Source: Phanerochaete sordida
Taxonomy: Eukaryota; Basidiomycota; Agaricomycetes; Polyporales; Phanerochaetaceae
NCBI GenBank assembly: GCA_019973155.2
Contig: BPQB01000011.1
Coordinates: 186,001 to 250,000, forward strand
Reading direction: 5' to 3'
DNA length: 64,000 nt
Shown here: positions 1 through 11,084 of the stretch, piece after piece
How positions within the stretch are numbered: position 1 is the first letter of the stretch
Layout of the letters: the number at the start of each line of letters is the position of its first letter
Notes under the pieces: model-generated
Databases searched by the model: none
Seen by the model: only the letters and a program-made list of their open reading frames with translations
Told to the model about the DNA's origin: nothing
Position numbers and translations under genes: made by a program

Positions 1-451
1 TCGGGTAAGCGCTTCCGCCTGTTTCCTTTTCCGGCTGTGTCGCGATCGATGTGCGCTTGGCGCCGGCGGCGGGCTTTCTGTTTTGCGCTTCGTTTTCGTG
101 GCTGTTCGTTGTGCCCGCCGCGGCGCTGGGCCCGACGCGCCGTGCGACAATTTTAACGTCGCCGGGGGTCTCCCCGATATGTCAGGTTCACATCCGTCGA
201 TCTCTTCGTCATGGAGATCTCGTCCACAGCACCGGCCGGTTCTGCTGACGATTTTTCGGTTGTAAAACTGTCAATTTTCCTCGCGCTTTTATCCTCCTCC
301 TCCGAGGCCTGCCCCATCCTCCACCCTCCTCTTTGTCTTCCACCTTCTTCTTGTCCACGTCTCTTTTGTTCGACGCCCACGACCCTTTGTCTTCCCTGTA
401 CATTCCCTTTTCTAACGCCCCCTTCTTCTGTCACGCCCCGCTAGACGAAAC
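1..451. promoter_or_regulatory. 5' flank with pyrimidine-rich tract
   Basis: No gene is supported here. From about 285 to 445 the + strand is a long C/T-rich tract that runs to a few bases before the ATG at 452. Such tracts are common in promoters and 5' leaders of strongly expressed fungal genes. I infer that this is the promoter and leader of the zinc-finger gene. No TATA box is obvious. Confidence 0.5.
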
Positions 452-2018
452 ATGACGTGCATCGGCTGCGGCAACCCGCACCCCTACGGCACCCACCACA
501 CCTCGCCGACGAACCAAAACGCCCACGCCCACCACATGCCCATGAACCCCACCCACTACGGCGCGCCGCCGCCGCACACGCAGCCGCCGCCCTTCATCTC
601 GCCGCGCTTCGCCGCGCAGCACGAGGAGCAGCAGCGCCAGCGGCGCCCGCTGCCGCCCCTGCCGCCGCTCGTCCCGCCGGCGCGGTACCACGCGTCGCTG
701 CCGAACTCGCGCACGGCGAGCCCGTCGCGCTCGACGCCGCAGAGCCCGACGGTGCTCGGCCCGCTCACGCTCAACGCGAAGCCGCACACGCCGACGTACC
801 CGCTGCTCACGCCCTCGGGCCACGCGCTCAGCGCCGGCGGCCGCGTCCGCAACATCTCGCTCGACCCCTCCGCGCCCTGCATCATGTACTGGCCCGACAA
901 CGAGCCGCTGCCCGAGCGCGGCCAGATCCGCCCGTCCGGCTCGCAGGTCGTCCAGGTGCGTGCCCGTGCGTCCGTTGATCCGCGCGCCGTGCTGACGCGC
1001 GCCGCCAGTACCCGCCCATCGTCAACACCGGCAACAAGGGCGCCGCGGAGAAGCAGCCCGGCGACTGGACGTGCAGCAAGTGCCACTACCTCAACTGGCG
1101 CCGCCGCAAGGTCTGCCAGACCTGCTACCCTTGTGAGTGCCCCGCTCCGACGCGTCGGCCGTACGCTAACATCGCGCTGCAGACGCCGAGGGCAACGGCG
1201 ACTCGATCTCGCAGGCCGTGCAGGCCGAGCGCATCGCGCTGCTCACGAACCTCCTCAACCAGACCGAAAACGGGTTCCCCCACGCCCTCGAGCGCCGCGC
1301 GTCGGTCCCGATCAACTCGATGAGCCACGCGCTCCACAACAGCACGCCGCACTTCCCGCCGCAGGTGCCCCGCCACGCGCAGCACGCCAGCCTCGGCGGC
1401 CAGGTCAACTACGGCCCGCCGCCCGCCGTGCGCTCGCGCTCGCAGATGGACCTCCGCGCGCAGTACCACCAGCGCCAGCAGCAGCAGCAGCTCCAGCTCC
1501 AGCAGCACCAACAGCAGCAGCAGCACGACGCCGCGCCGTTCCAGCAGTACGCGCACGGCCCCGCGCAGCGCCCGATCTACCAGACGCCGACGTACCACAC
1601 CTCGCGGAACAGCAGCCCGGCGCGCTCGTCGTACGGGTACGGCTCGCGCGTGCCGAGCCCGACGGCGGCGTTCCTGCCCGCGTGCCTGCAGGACGTGCTC
1701 GTGCGCGCCTCGCCCGCGCACTCGTCGCCGGCGACGTCCGCGTCCAGCGCGGAGCTCTTCGACGAGTACGGCTACGACTCGGGGCGCGACGTCCTCAGCG
1801 AGGAGGAGCCGCAGTTCCGCGCGCCCGGCGGCGCGACGCGCAGCAGCGGCGGGCGCAAGGTCTACGGCGGCCCCGGCGGCGCCGCGCCCGCCGAGGACAG
1901 CATCTGGGCCATGGACGGCGAGGAGAGCAAGACGCTCCGCCCGTACGCGCCCATCCACAACGAGTGCCTCCAGGAGCTCGCCGGCCGCCTCGCGGGCGGC
2001 CTCACGCTCGCGGCCTGA
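452..2018 (+). CDS. RanBP2-type zinc-finger protein, Pro/Gln-rich
   Basis: Three exons, 452-955, 1009-1132 and 1183-2018, joined in phase, give 487 residues. The second intron has a good branch-point-like gctaac. Residues 1-170 are rich in Pro, His and Ala. Exon 2 holds a RanBP2-type finger at about residues 186-208, with spacing C-x2-C-x10-C-x2-C (CSKC...CQTC) and the preceding W-T. Such fingers bind single-stranded RNA or ubiquitin. A poly-Gln stretch (CAG/CAA repeats, about 1477-1530) and Ser-rich segments follow, and a short acidic region (EEEPQF) lies near the end. It resembles fungal RNA-binding zinc-finger proteins, but there is no second domain to fix a role. The longer uninterrupted frame that reads through intron 1 degenerates into Arg/Ala-rich sequence and is not the product. 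Confidence 0.85.
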
Positions 2019-2893
2019 GCCTGCCCCGCGGCAGCACCCCAAAATATCCTAATAGTGCGTCCTGCGCGCCATGTTCGCTCGTCGCGAGTGCTGATAGCCT
2101 TCCGCAGCGGACCCCCACCGGGCAACGCCTGCTCGGCGGCTGCTAATTTACGGCTGGTATTTATCGGAAGCATCTATTGGTAATATTCGGTACGGCTGCT
2201 TTTTCGGAAAGGCTCTCGACTTCGCGCCCCTGCCCGCGCCCGCGCCCGCGCACCACCCCACCCCGCCACCCCCGCGCCGCCGACGCGCGCCGCACGCCGC
2301 CCTCGCGGACCCGGCGGGCACGCATAGGACACACGTGAACGATGACTTGTATTCTCTCTGGAACATCTTCTCTCCCCTCCGCTCGGTATATATATTCTGA
2401 TATCTTACGCTCGGTATGCCCCAGCCCGCGTCGTACGCGCTCCCCCCACCCGCACTGCCCGCCGCTGCATGGTACACTCGCTGTCGCGTCTCCATCGCAT
2501 GTCGTCGCATTCTGCTGTAGCCCTCGCCCGTCCCCCATTCCCCATACATCGCGCCCGCGTACACTCGTTGACGCTGTTTTTGGTTTCCGTAATGTCCGAT
2601 TACTTGTTGTACATCGTGTACGCTTAGCATCGAATACGACAAAAAAGAATGGTCTGCTGTTTCCCCGGAAATCCTCGTGTGCTTCACTGGGGCGACGAGT
2701 GTGCACGTTCTGTTCACAAAGCTTGTCCAACTCGTGGCAGTTCGATTGTGGAATAAGTTGGGAGGATAGGTCTAAAGTACACTAGGACGGTTGCATTGTA
2801 CAGTACGGAGCAAGAGATGTAAGCAAACGAAAGCATACGACAAGGTGAATGACAGCGAGCACAGAAAGACAAGAAACAAGCGCAATCTAGACC
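2019..2893. other. Intergenic, convergent 3' ends
   Basis: Holds the 3' regions of two convergent genes. An AT-rich stretch with ggtatatatattctg lies near 2386-2401. The short frames here show no domain and no consistent splicing. I see no gene. Confidence 0.6.
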
Positions 2894-5800
2894 CTAATTT
2901 TGGTGGTGAGTGGGATGCGCGTCGCGCGGACCGACGATCTCCTCGACGTTACCCCACAACAGCCTGTGGAGACGGTCGCCAGTCAGCTTGACGATGAGCT
3001 GCTCCTGCTGGAGGAACGCAGTGTAGTTCTGCCATGCCTGCGAGCCCTTGCCCGCCTTCGCCGCCTTCTTCTTCCTCTTCGCCGGCGGCGCCTCGCCCAG
3101 CGAAGGCTCGACGGACGCGACCTCGGACACGACGATCGCCTCCTCGTCCTCCTCGCTCGACACGCGGAGGTCCTCGACGGCCTCGGCAGCGGCCGCCTGC
3201 GCGGAGACCCTGCCCTTGCCGATCCGGAGCGTGCTGATGCTGCCGACGACGAAGAGCCCGCGCTTCGCGCGCGTGAGGCCGACGTTCAGGCGGCGGCGGT
3301 CCGCGAGGAAGCCGATGTGGCCGTTCGCGTTGTTGCGCACGGTCGAGAAGACGATGATCTCCTTCTCGCGGCCCTCGAAGCCGTCGACGGTCTTGACCTC
3401 GACGTGCGCGACCTCCGCCGCGCGCCGCGCGCCGAGCACGTCCCGGAAGCGCGCCGCGTAGTTCTTGTCCATCGTCAGCAGCCGCGTGAGCAGCGTGATC
3501 TGCGCGACGTAGGGCGCGATGACGCCGATCTGGCTGCCAGACAACGCGGGGTTCCGGAGCAGCAGGTCCTCCACGAGGCTGCACACGATGTGCCCCTCCG
3601 TCCAGTTGACGCGGCTCCGGTCCTTGACGGTCTCGTTCCCTACGTGGTCAAGGAAGACGACGGACGGCCGACCTTCCGTCCCGAGTCGCCCGATATCGGT
3701 GTCCAGCCCCAGGGCTGAGGCAGCAGAGGAAATTGAAACGGGTGGAGCGGCCGACGCTGCGAGTAGCTCCGGATAGATTCTCGACTCTGGTGGAACGAGC
3801 CCGGGTACGACCCGCCCGTTCGCGTCGACAGTACCGTCTCGCAGCTCACGGTCGTAAAACTCGTGCGAAGGGAAACGAGATATGGTGGGATGCATGCGAT
3901 ACTGGATGTCAAGCATGACCGACGGCAAAACTGGAATAATGTCAGCCTTGAAAATGATGCGCACAGCGTTTCAGTACTTACAGTTCTCCTCGGATAGTCG
4001 TTCGAATAGTGACACGCCGAGGCCCCCTGCTTGAGCTTCTGTGCTCGTGATGACTGGCGGCAGCTGCTTGTGGTCGCCGATGAGGGCGATATGCTGCGAC
4101 TAGAAGGCCAGTGAGTAAGACTCGACAACGGGCCCATTGAGCACGACTTACCCCTTTCATCAACGGAATGAGCGACGCCGGCTCCGTCGACATGCTCGCC
4201 TCGTCTATGAAGACGAGCGGGAAGTCGATGACGTTGAGTGCGGCTGAAGCTGAAGTGATACACGTCGTGCACACAACATCCGCATTCCGTACCACGTCTG
4301 CGGACATCTCGAGCCAGATCGCGAACATCTTACGCCGCAGGGCCAACTCCTGCTGAGTGAGCGCCTTCATGTCCAGCTCCATTGCCTCCAGACGACCTAG
4401 CAGGCCCTTCGCGCGACCACCCGTGTGCGCATTCCCGACGCCCTGGCCGTGAGCGTCGTGTGCATGTGCCAAAGAGCTCGTGGGGGCCGCGCCTCCCAGA
4501 GTCGAGCGGGTGCTCTTGATCCGCGCCCGGAGCTCCTTGCGCTTCTTCACGAGCAGAGTGACCTCGTCCTGCACCTTCTTGAAGTACGCTGCGTTCTTGT
4601 GTGTCGCGAGCTGTGCCTCGAGGGTGTGCGGCTCGAGGGATGGCCGGACCTTGCCTGGAGAGCCAACACGGAGGGGCTTGAGAGTGGCCGGCTTCGCTCG
4701 TCCTGGGAGCTCGACATAGGAAGTCTCCTTGACGAGCCCCTCGACGAGGTTGTCGACGGCGACGTTCGTGTACGTGCAGAGGAGGACGGGGTAGGGCACG
4801 GCGAAGTGCTGCTTCAGCAGGCGGACGGCCTCGATGATCGTCTTCGTCTTGCCTGTGCCTGGAGGGCCGAGGACGAGAGCCATACGCCGTTCGCCCTCCT
4901 GTGGTATCGCCGTGCCGTCACAAGTGTCGCTCTCAGCAGCGTCAGAGATGTCTTCTTCGCTAGGCGAAGACGTGTCGGGAATAGGCCCTGCCATACCACC
5001 CAGCATGACCGCGACGGCTCTGATCTGCGTGTCGTTTAGCCCACGAGACTTCATATCCGGGTCACCAGGTATGACAACGGGATTTGGGCCGGCATAGCGT
5101 CGCGCCCAGGAGGTGAGATGAGCATTCGGCGTGAACATGCTCGGTCGTGGGCCATCGGAGGCGACAGGGGCTGGCGATGTAGACGAGCGAAAGCCACGTA
5201 AAAGTACATCTCGAAGGTACGACCCCTGAAGAACGACTTCTCTATCGCTCGGCTCACTGACAGTTGGGGAGAGGGCAGGACCCTGCGAAACAGTCACTGA
5301 CTGACTGAGCTGCTTAGCAGGGTCGTAGTTCAAGCTTTGGACCGCAGTCTTCATCCGTTGGTATGCCAGATTGGAGGATGTCACGTCAAGTCTGGAAGAG
5401 AGTTGAGCGAAACGCTGCGGACGAGACACTGCGGGCGCACCTCCAAGGCTCGCCATCGTCAAGATTGAACTTCTCCTGAAACGCTATTCGCAGCTGTGTC
5501 TCCGTGCAACCGACGACGTTCCCTCTTCGCGGCACCTCCTTCAGCGGGTCGAGGTGCGTTACGAGAACCTGCGTCCCGCTCCTGTACAGACACTAATTAG
5601 AGCTGAGCACAAGAGAAAGTAACTTGAAAGGACGCACTCAAAGCGATGTTCAGACGGTAGGACCATGCCTGGACCCAAGAAGAAGCTCGCTGTGAACCGG
5701 CCCATGCCCACACCCGTAGAACCCGAGTCCACCCAGTAGGCAGACATGTCCGTGATGCAGTAGCCTTCTTGCTGCAGCCTCTGGATCGACCACGAACTCA

Positions 5801-6284
5801 AACGCTCTCGCAAAACCGCTTCCTCAGACTGTTGCTCATACTCTAGCAAGGGCAGAAAACTAGCCCAGATTAGCAGTGGCAGCGTGGTAAGGTGAGGGTG
5901 GACGTACTGCTCCTGGTATGCCTTCACCTCGTCAAACAGCGGCTCCCCCTTGTAGAGCTCTATGTGCGGAGGAGCAACACGCTTCGCTTTCTTCTTTTTG
6001 GAGCTGTTAGCTGCATTCGCAGGTTTCGGCGTGAGACTAGACTTGAGCTGCGAACGAGCACGGGGCCGCCAGTCAAATCTCGGATGCGGGGTGAAGAAGT
6101 CGCGAGCGGTCTCTAGAGTAGCCGCAGATGTGGACGCCTCCGCATTGTTGAAATGGCTGCTCGGCGAATGATAGGCAGCCTTGACTTGCTCGATGGTTGT
6201 GGGAGCAGTAGCAATGCAGCAAGGGAAACCGGCCAGACGAGAGGAGGAAGGAGTCGAGAAGGAGCGGGCACAGTTGGGAAGCAA
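2894..6284 (-). CDS. HCS1: SF1B UPF1-like DNA helicase (HCS1 / DNA helicase A type)
   Basis: Five exons: 6284-5638, 5581-5441, 5391-4152, 4099-3982 and 3930-2894, joined in phase, about 1060 residues. The N-terminal region (residues about 150-265) has the OB/stalk-like segment of HCS1/SMUBP2 helicases, ending in WRLDVTSSNLAYQRM. SF1 motifs follow in order: Walker A GPPGTGKT (about 438), CTYTNVAVDNL, FIDEAS, GDHKQLPP (exon 4), QYRMHPTISRFPS, TVDGFEGREKE and NVGLTRAKRGLF. A basic KRKKKAAK patch lies near the C-terminus. The family unwinds DNA 5'->3' with ATP. It is longer than yeast Hcs1 (683) because of an N-terminal extension with RSFSTPSSSRL, which looks like a mitochondrial presequence. The start is unresolved: the frame opens at TTG and has no in-frame ATG before the domain, so the first coding exon probably lies upstream. 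Confidence 0.88.
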
Positions 6285-6740
6285 TCTGCCTGGCTTGAGG
6301 CTCTGCAGCGCGTTCGAGGGAGCCAGCGTAGGAGTACGCTCGCAACTAAGTCAGAGAGATAGGAATGGCACGAAAACGACCGTAGACTGGGTTGAGAGTC
6401 CTGAGACAGGAGGTGCGAAACCCAGTTTCTTCCTTTCTGAGCGCGCTAGAAAACGCGACTCGCCCGTAATTCCTGTTTAGCTCAGTTGGTAAAACGCATC
6501 ACTTCGAGTCAGCTGGCGGGAGTTTTGCTTGACGATGCGGCATTTGTTTTTTTGTTTCTCTGCGCAAACATAGCCACGGGTCACACTCCGTAGTGACTGC
6601 GCTGTCAGTGTTGAGAACGACAATCTACGCGCTGCAATCCCAGGGCGGAACTTCAATGGCAAATTCCGCAAGTTATACTACAATAATGAAATCTAGGGTG
6701 GGTCCACAGCACATCTTCCAAGGCCCAGCGTGGATCTGCT
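6285..6740. other. Intergenic, with an orphan tRNA-like segment
   Basis: Lies between the helicase 5' end and the permease stop. At 6475-6522 the + strand has TTAGCTCAGTTGGT (a good tRNA D-arm/A-box) followed by CTTCGAGTCA (B-box-like) after only about 20 nt, too close for an intact tRNA. It probably also holds the helicase promoter and perhaps its first exon. Confidence 0.4.
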
Positions 6741-8935
6741 TCAAACCGGCTGCACATCGACCCTCGCCGCCTCCTTCTTCTCGTCGACGGTCGTGTCGCT
6801 GACGCTCGGCGTGTCCTCCGCGATCGTCGGCACGGGCCCGCGGAACCAGTGCACGCCACCGTACACGGGGCAGTAGTACCACAGCAGGCTCAGGAAGAGC
6901 GTGCCGAAGAGCACGACGACGGTGTAGTTCATGTCCTCTGTGTCCGTCGTCGGCGTCGTCGGGAAGAGGAAGACGACGCTCATGAAGCCCATCCACAGCA
7001 CGCTCGTCACCGCGACCGGCAGGCTGAACACGCCGAGCGAGAACGGGCCCGGTTTGAAGTTGTTGGTGCCAAGGTAGCGCGCCACAATAGGTACACTAGA
7101 AAGGGTTCAGCGTCGGACATCGACCCAAGAGCGCCGGATACGCACCCGTAGGCGATGTACAACGCGACGATCGACAGCGAGAAGATCGCATTGATGGCCT
7201 GCGTGCCAGCGAAGACGAGGAGGCCAAGGAGCACCGCGAAGCCGCACGTGAACCACACGGTGTTAACGGGCGTGCCCGTGTGCTTGTTCATGCGGTAGAG
7301 CCAGCCGGAGAACGGGAGCGCGCCGTCGCGCGCGAACGCGAAGGACTGGCGCGACGCCGCGAGCACCATGCTCGAGCCCATCATGTACTGCACGACGACG
7401 ATGATCGCCCAGAATCCGAGCGCGCCCTTCTGGCCGAAACTGTTGAAGAAGATCTGCGCCATCGGCTGCGAGCTGCCCGAGATGCCCTCGATGTCGGTGC
7501 CCATGCAGAAGGCGAGCGAGACGTTGATGGCTGGGGGAGGCGCGCGTCAGCATGTGTGAGCATCGGGACAGTGGAGACGAGCGTACCCCAGCCAAGGACA
7601 CCTGCAATGCCGATCGCGCCAACGATGGCCCACGGAACCGCGACGGCGGCATTCGAGGCTTCCTCACTGATGTGAACACTCGAGTCGAAGGAGCCTACGA
7701 GAACCAAATTAGTAGCTGCCGAAAGGGCCAGAGGACTGATGCCCTACAGATTGTCCACAGCGGGGCGATGAAGCTCATGATGAATGCATAGCCGTTGGGC
7801 CAGCCGTTCACTGCGTTCCGTGTCAATCAAAGACACGCTCAGGCACTATAACTCGGACTTACAATTCGTGAAATCTCCCAAAGCAAAGCTTGCAGTATTG
7901 CGGAACTCCTTCGGCGTTGCGGCAGGAAGGGCGATGATGACAGCAAGGCAGAGCCTACAGACGAGGAGTTATGAGCTTGCATACAAGCAGAAAATGTCGG
8001 AAAATCTCACAGGACGTTGAGGCCTACGTAGACAGTTTGCAGACGTGCAAGTACCCGCGTACCGAGGCAGCAAATTACGGCATGGGAGAAGACGATGCCA
8101 GCATACACGCCGCTATCAATTCCAGTCAGTCATTTGATGCGTCTTTCTGCATTAGAGTGGAAGTTGCTCACAAGATTTGTCCATTCGTAGGCGAGAACGA
8201 CTGGTCCTTCGACCCAATCGTCGCAGCAGCCATGACCTGAACCGCGCACCCCCAGTCAATCGACGCAATCGACGCAATCGAACCGATGGTGTTTGCATCT
8301 GCGCGTACGATACATCAGCGTCAAGGGCTGGCGTAGATGCATGACAGACGTACATCCGACGATCCAAGCGGACAAGTTCCGCCACCGCGGCGAGGAGAGC
8401 GAGTGTGTCCAGAAATAGAGCTGCGCATCGCCCCTGTCAGAAAATTTCCGGACAAGAGACTAGGCTGATAGGCACGTACGCCGCCAGATGTGGGGGCCGC
8501 TGACGCGAGTTCTGCCATGGACATGCCCACGAACAGGATGAAAATGCTCGCCACTGCCCACTGTGCTTGTGAGCAATACGTCGCGTGTAGCGAGTAGCAT
8601 GACTTACGCCCCAGACCATCGCGGCGGGCCCGCCGTTGGGCACGGAATAGAACAGGACAGAACTGCGTTCAGACGGGTGAGTGTCGCGGATGAGCTGTCG
8701 GCCGAAGCGAGACGCACGCTATGGAAGGGAGCAGGCCAATGATACTGAAGGCGATTCCAAACGTCTACGACGGGTATGAGGCTTCGCGAAGGAGCAGCAA
8801 TGAGGAAGGGCGCACCTCGAGCCCAGTGAACTCTCGCTTGAACTCCTGCTTGTATCCCAAGCTAGCGAGGAGATCCTCGTCTGCATGGGCAGCCTGTGTG
8901 CGGCTCGCCACGGCGGTGATCTGTGCTTCTTGCAT
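6741..8935 (-). CDS. APC-superfamily amino acid permease (UGA4/GABA-permease-like)
   Basis: Twelve exons joined in phase, among them 8935-8816, 8764-8718, 8662-8608, 8560-8480, 8420-8354, 8298-8172 and the last, 7095-6741. The protein is about 540 residues. The conserved fungal amino acid/choline permease sequence is complete: LASLGYKQEFKREFTGLE, TFGIAFSIIGLLPSIASV, PNGGPAAMVWGW, SAAPTSGGLYFW, RNLSAWIVGYANTIGS, SFDSSVHISEEASNAA, QYMMGSSMVLAASRQSFAF and GTPVNTVWF. About twelve hydrophobic helices can be seen, so it should be a plasma- or vacuolar-membrane H+-coupled importer; the substrate (GABA, other amino acid, choline) cannot be told. The ATG at 8935 follows an in-frame stop. All junctions keep frame, so the gene looks intact. 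Confidence 0.92.
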
Positions 8936-9870
8936 GGCTTCGTCGTTCTTCTACGCCGTCAGGGATGGAATAGTGAAGAAAGGCTCCCTGGCGGTGGGAA
9001 GGCCAAAGTACAAGAGCGGGTCAGAGACGCAGGGTGGATCCGTGGGGCCGTGGGGGTGACGTCCTGGAGGCCCGCATGGCTTCCTGGATCCTTTAAGCAT
9101 TCTTCTGAACACAGTCACAGCGCGAGGCGCCGCGTCTCCGTGCCTGTGCATCCCCGCCGCCCGCGACTCCTTATCAAGGTAATCATGCGGGCAAAGCTGT
9201 CGCGGGGGCATAGTGCATTTTGCGGGTGGAGATAACGTCTGGGTATAAGATGGAGCACTGCGCTCGTGACTTATCGGTTCGAAAAGAGGACTCACATTGC
9301 AGCGCTACGAGAGAAGATGATAGCGGTCGTGTGAAGCTATGCCAATGATGGAGCGTGCAGTTAATTTTACACCCCTCACATGTCATTGTCCTGTAAATTT
9401 TCGCCGTGAGCCTTTAGGAGCTCCTTCTGCGTATCACTCACCAGCTCGCTCAAAGCCATACCCCGGCTTCGTTGGGGATCTGCTAGCATGAGACGTATCG
9501 GCCAGTGAGAAGACGGAACGAACAGTAAGCGCCCTCCAGAGCTTTGATCTATGGGCGTCTATTCATTTCCCCAGACCGCTCTTGTTTCTTCCCCTCATGC
9601 ATCCATTCCGCGCGCAGACTCATATTCAACGAAGCCACCATCTTCACTGCACTCTATGACTTCAATATAGTGCTATTTTGACCACGCTCAAAGCAATGAG
9701 GACGCGAGTTTACCGAAAATGGCATATCTGAGATCAAACTGTTGCGAACTGCCAGACGACGAGCTCAAATAATGTGCGGGGCACCTGACGACGGGCTCAA
9801 CCTTTCTCTCTCTCCCTCCACCTCCTTCCTTTCATTGACCTCCGGCAGGCCAACGCTCGCTCTTTGAAAG
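8936..9870. promoter_or_regulatory. Divergent intergenic region
   Basis: About 935 bp between the start codons of the permease (-) and the CFEM-like protein (+). It should hold both promoters. A pyrimidine-rich run (about 9803-9840, ctctctccctccacctcc) ends about 30 nt before the ATG at 9871. No further gene is visible. Confidence 0.5.
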
Positions 9871-10616
9871 ATGCAGCTCTTCGCGATCTACACTGCTCTC
9901 TTTGCGCTGCTCGCTGGCCGAGGTGCGTCAACCGCGAATCCGCTCTCCTCGGACTTGGAGGCTCACCCAGGCACCACCTTATCTCTCCAGTGCTTGCTCT
10001 CGACGCCCTGAGTCTCAACATCAGCATTATGGCTGGTGGGCTCACGGTTATCCCTGCTTCCCAGTTCCTGAACACCAAGGATGCTACGCTGCTGAGCGAT
10101 GTACGCCTCCCCGGATCATGCGAACGAAGTGTGTGCTGACCGCATTCACTATGACAGTGTAACTCTTCCTGCGGACCCGCCCAAACCACCATTACGGCAT
10201 GCACGGACGAAGACACGGCGTGTCTCTGTAGCAACACCACCGTGGCCGCCGTCTACAGCTGTGAGGAGTGCATGTTCACGCAGCTCATCAAGGACAACCG
10301 TGCGATGCCGGACGTGCTGGCAGGCAACCAGGTCGCGCTCACCGGTGAGTCTCCCTAGCAAGTAATCTGCGACCTAGCCCCAATAATCTGTGCAGCGTAC
10401 CTCACCGCGTGCCAGAGCGTGAACACCACGGTCAATGGCCAGATGACGATGATTCCCGCGAACTTCACCTACCCGAAGAACCTCACCGCGCTCACGTTGC
10501 CCACGGACTGGAACGGTCCCGCGGGATCGGACCTGTCGGTTGCAGCCACAGCGATTACGCTCATTGCTGCGCTCATTGTGGCAGGTGGTGCGTTCTCCGT
10601 CGTCAACACCATGTAG
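9871..10616 (+). CDS. CFEM-like, GPI-anchor-type secreted protein
   Basis: Four exons, 9871-9922, 9991-10100, 10158-10344 and 10396-10616, give 172 residues. The N-terminus MQLFAIYTALFALLAGR is a signal peptide. Eight cysteines are spaced C-x3-C-x9-C-x6-C-x-C-x10-C-x2-C-x(about 27)-C, including DEDTACLC, which matches the CFEM layout (C..D..C.C core). The C-terminus has a small-residue region (GPAGSD) followed by an uninterrupted hydrophobic tail (SVAATAITLIAALIVAGGAF), typical of a GPI attachment signal. Several N-x-S/T sites suggest glycosylation. CFEM proteins sit at the fungal cell surface, and some bind haem or act in host contact; nothing here fixes which. All junctions are in phase. 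Confidence 0.8.
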
Positions 10617-11084
10617 GATTGCTGCGTTGTCAGGGCTCGGAGGGACGCGTAGAGACATGTGTACTATTTGGGTTGAGTAGGAGGAAATGGAGAGATTGGA
10701 AGTGGATGAAAAATAACACGCGGGAGATGTCAAGGGGCTGAGCCAATCTCGTCTGAAACCCATGGGCTTCGTGGCGCAGGCGCTAAGTGAGAGCCAGAGA
10801 ATGCACCACCCATTCGATGCTTCCCCCTTCATTTTGTTCGCTGACGACCTGGACAGTGTGCTACTCGCCATTCGAAAATCACTGCTGTCTTGTTCGACGT
10901 TAGATATCATATATCGTTCCATACACAGTGATCATACAGAATACAGTACTGTCCCATGAGAGAACGAACGCAAGTGCCCTGCACTAGCAGATACATACGT
11001 ATTGATACAGCAGCAAGGAGCGTGATGTTTTCGTCGCGAATCTTGAATCCTGATACTGAAGGCAAAATGGGGAGGAGGCAGAAG
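10617..11084. other. Intergenic, convergent 3' ends
   Basis: Convergent 3' flanks of the CFEM-like gene and the Ser-rich membrane protein. AT-rich stretches near 10900-10940 (gatatcatatatcg) may hold poly(A) signals. No gene seen. Confidence 0.5.

Noticed and set aside
452..2146. Unspliced 564-codon frame through the zinc-finger gene
   Set aside because: After intron 1 it turns into Arg/Ala/Pro-rich text; the spliced model keeps the RanBP2 finger and the Gln-rich region.
2900..3718. 272-codon + strand frame opposite the helicase
   Set aside because: Shadow of the helicase C-terminal exon; Arg/Asp/Leu-rich without a domain.
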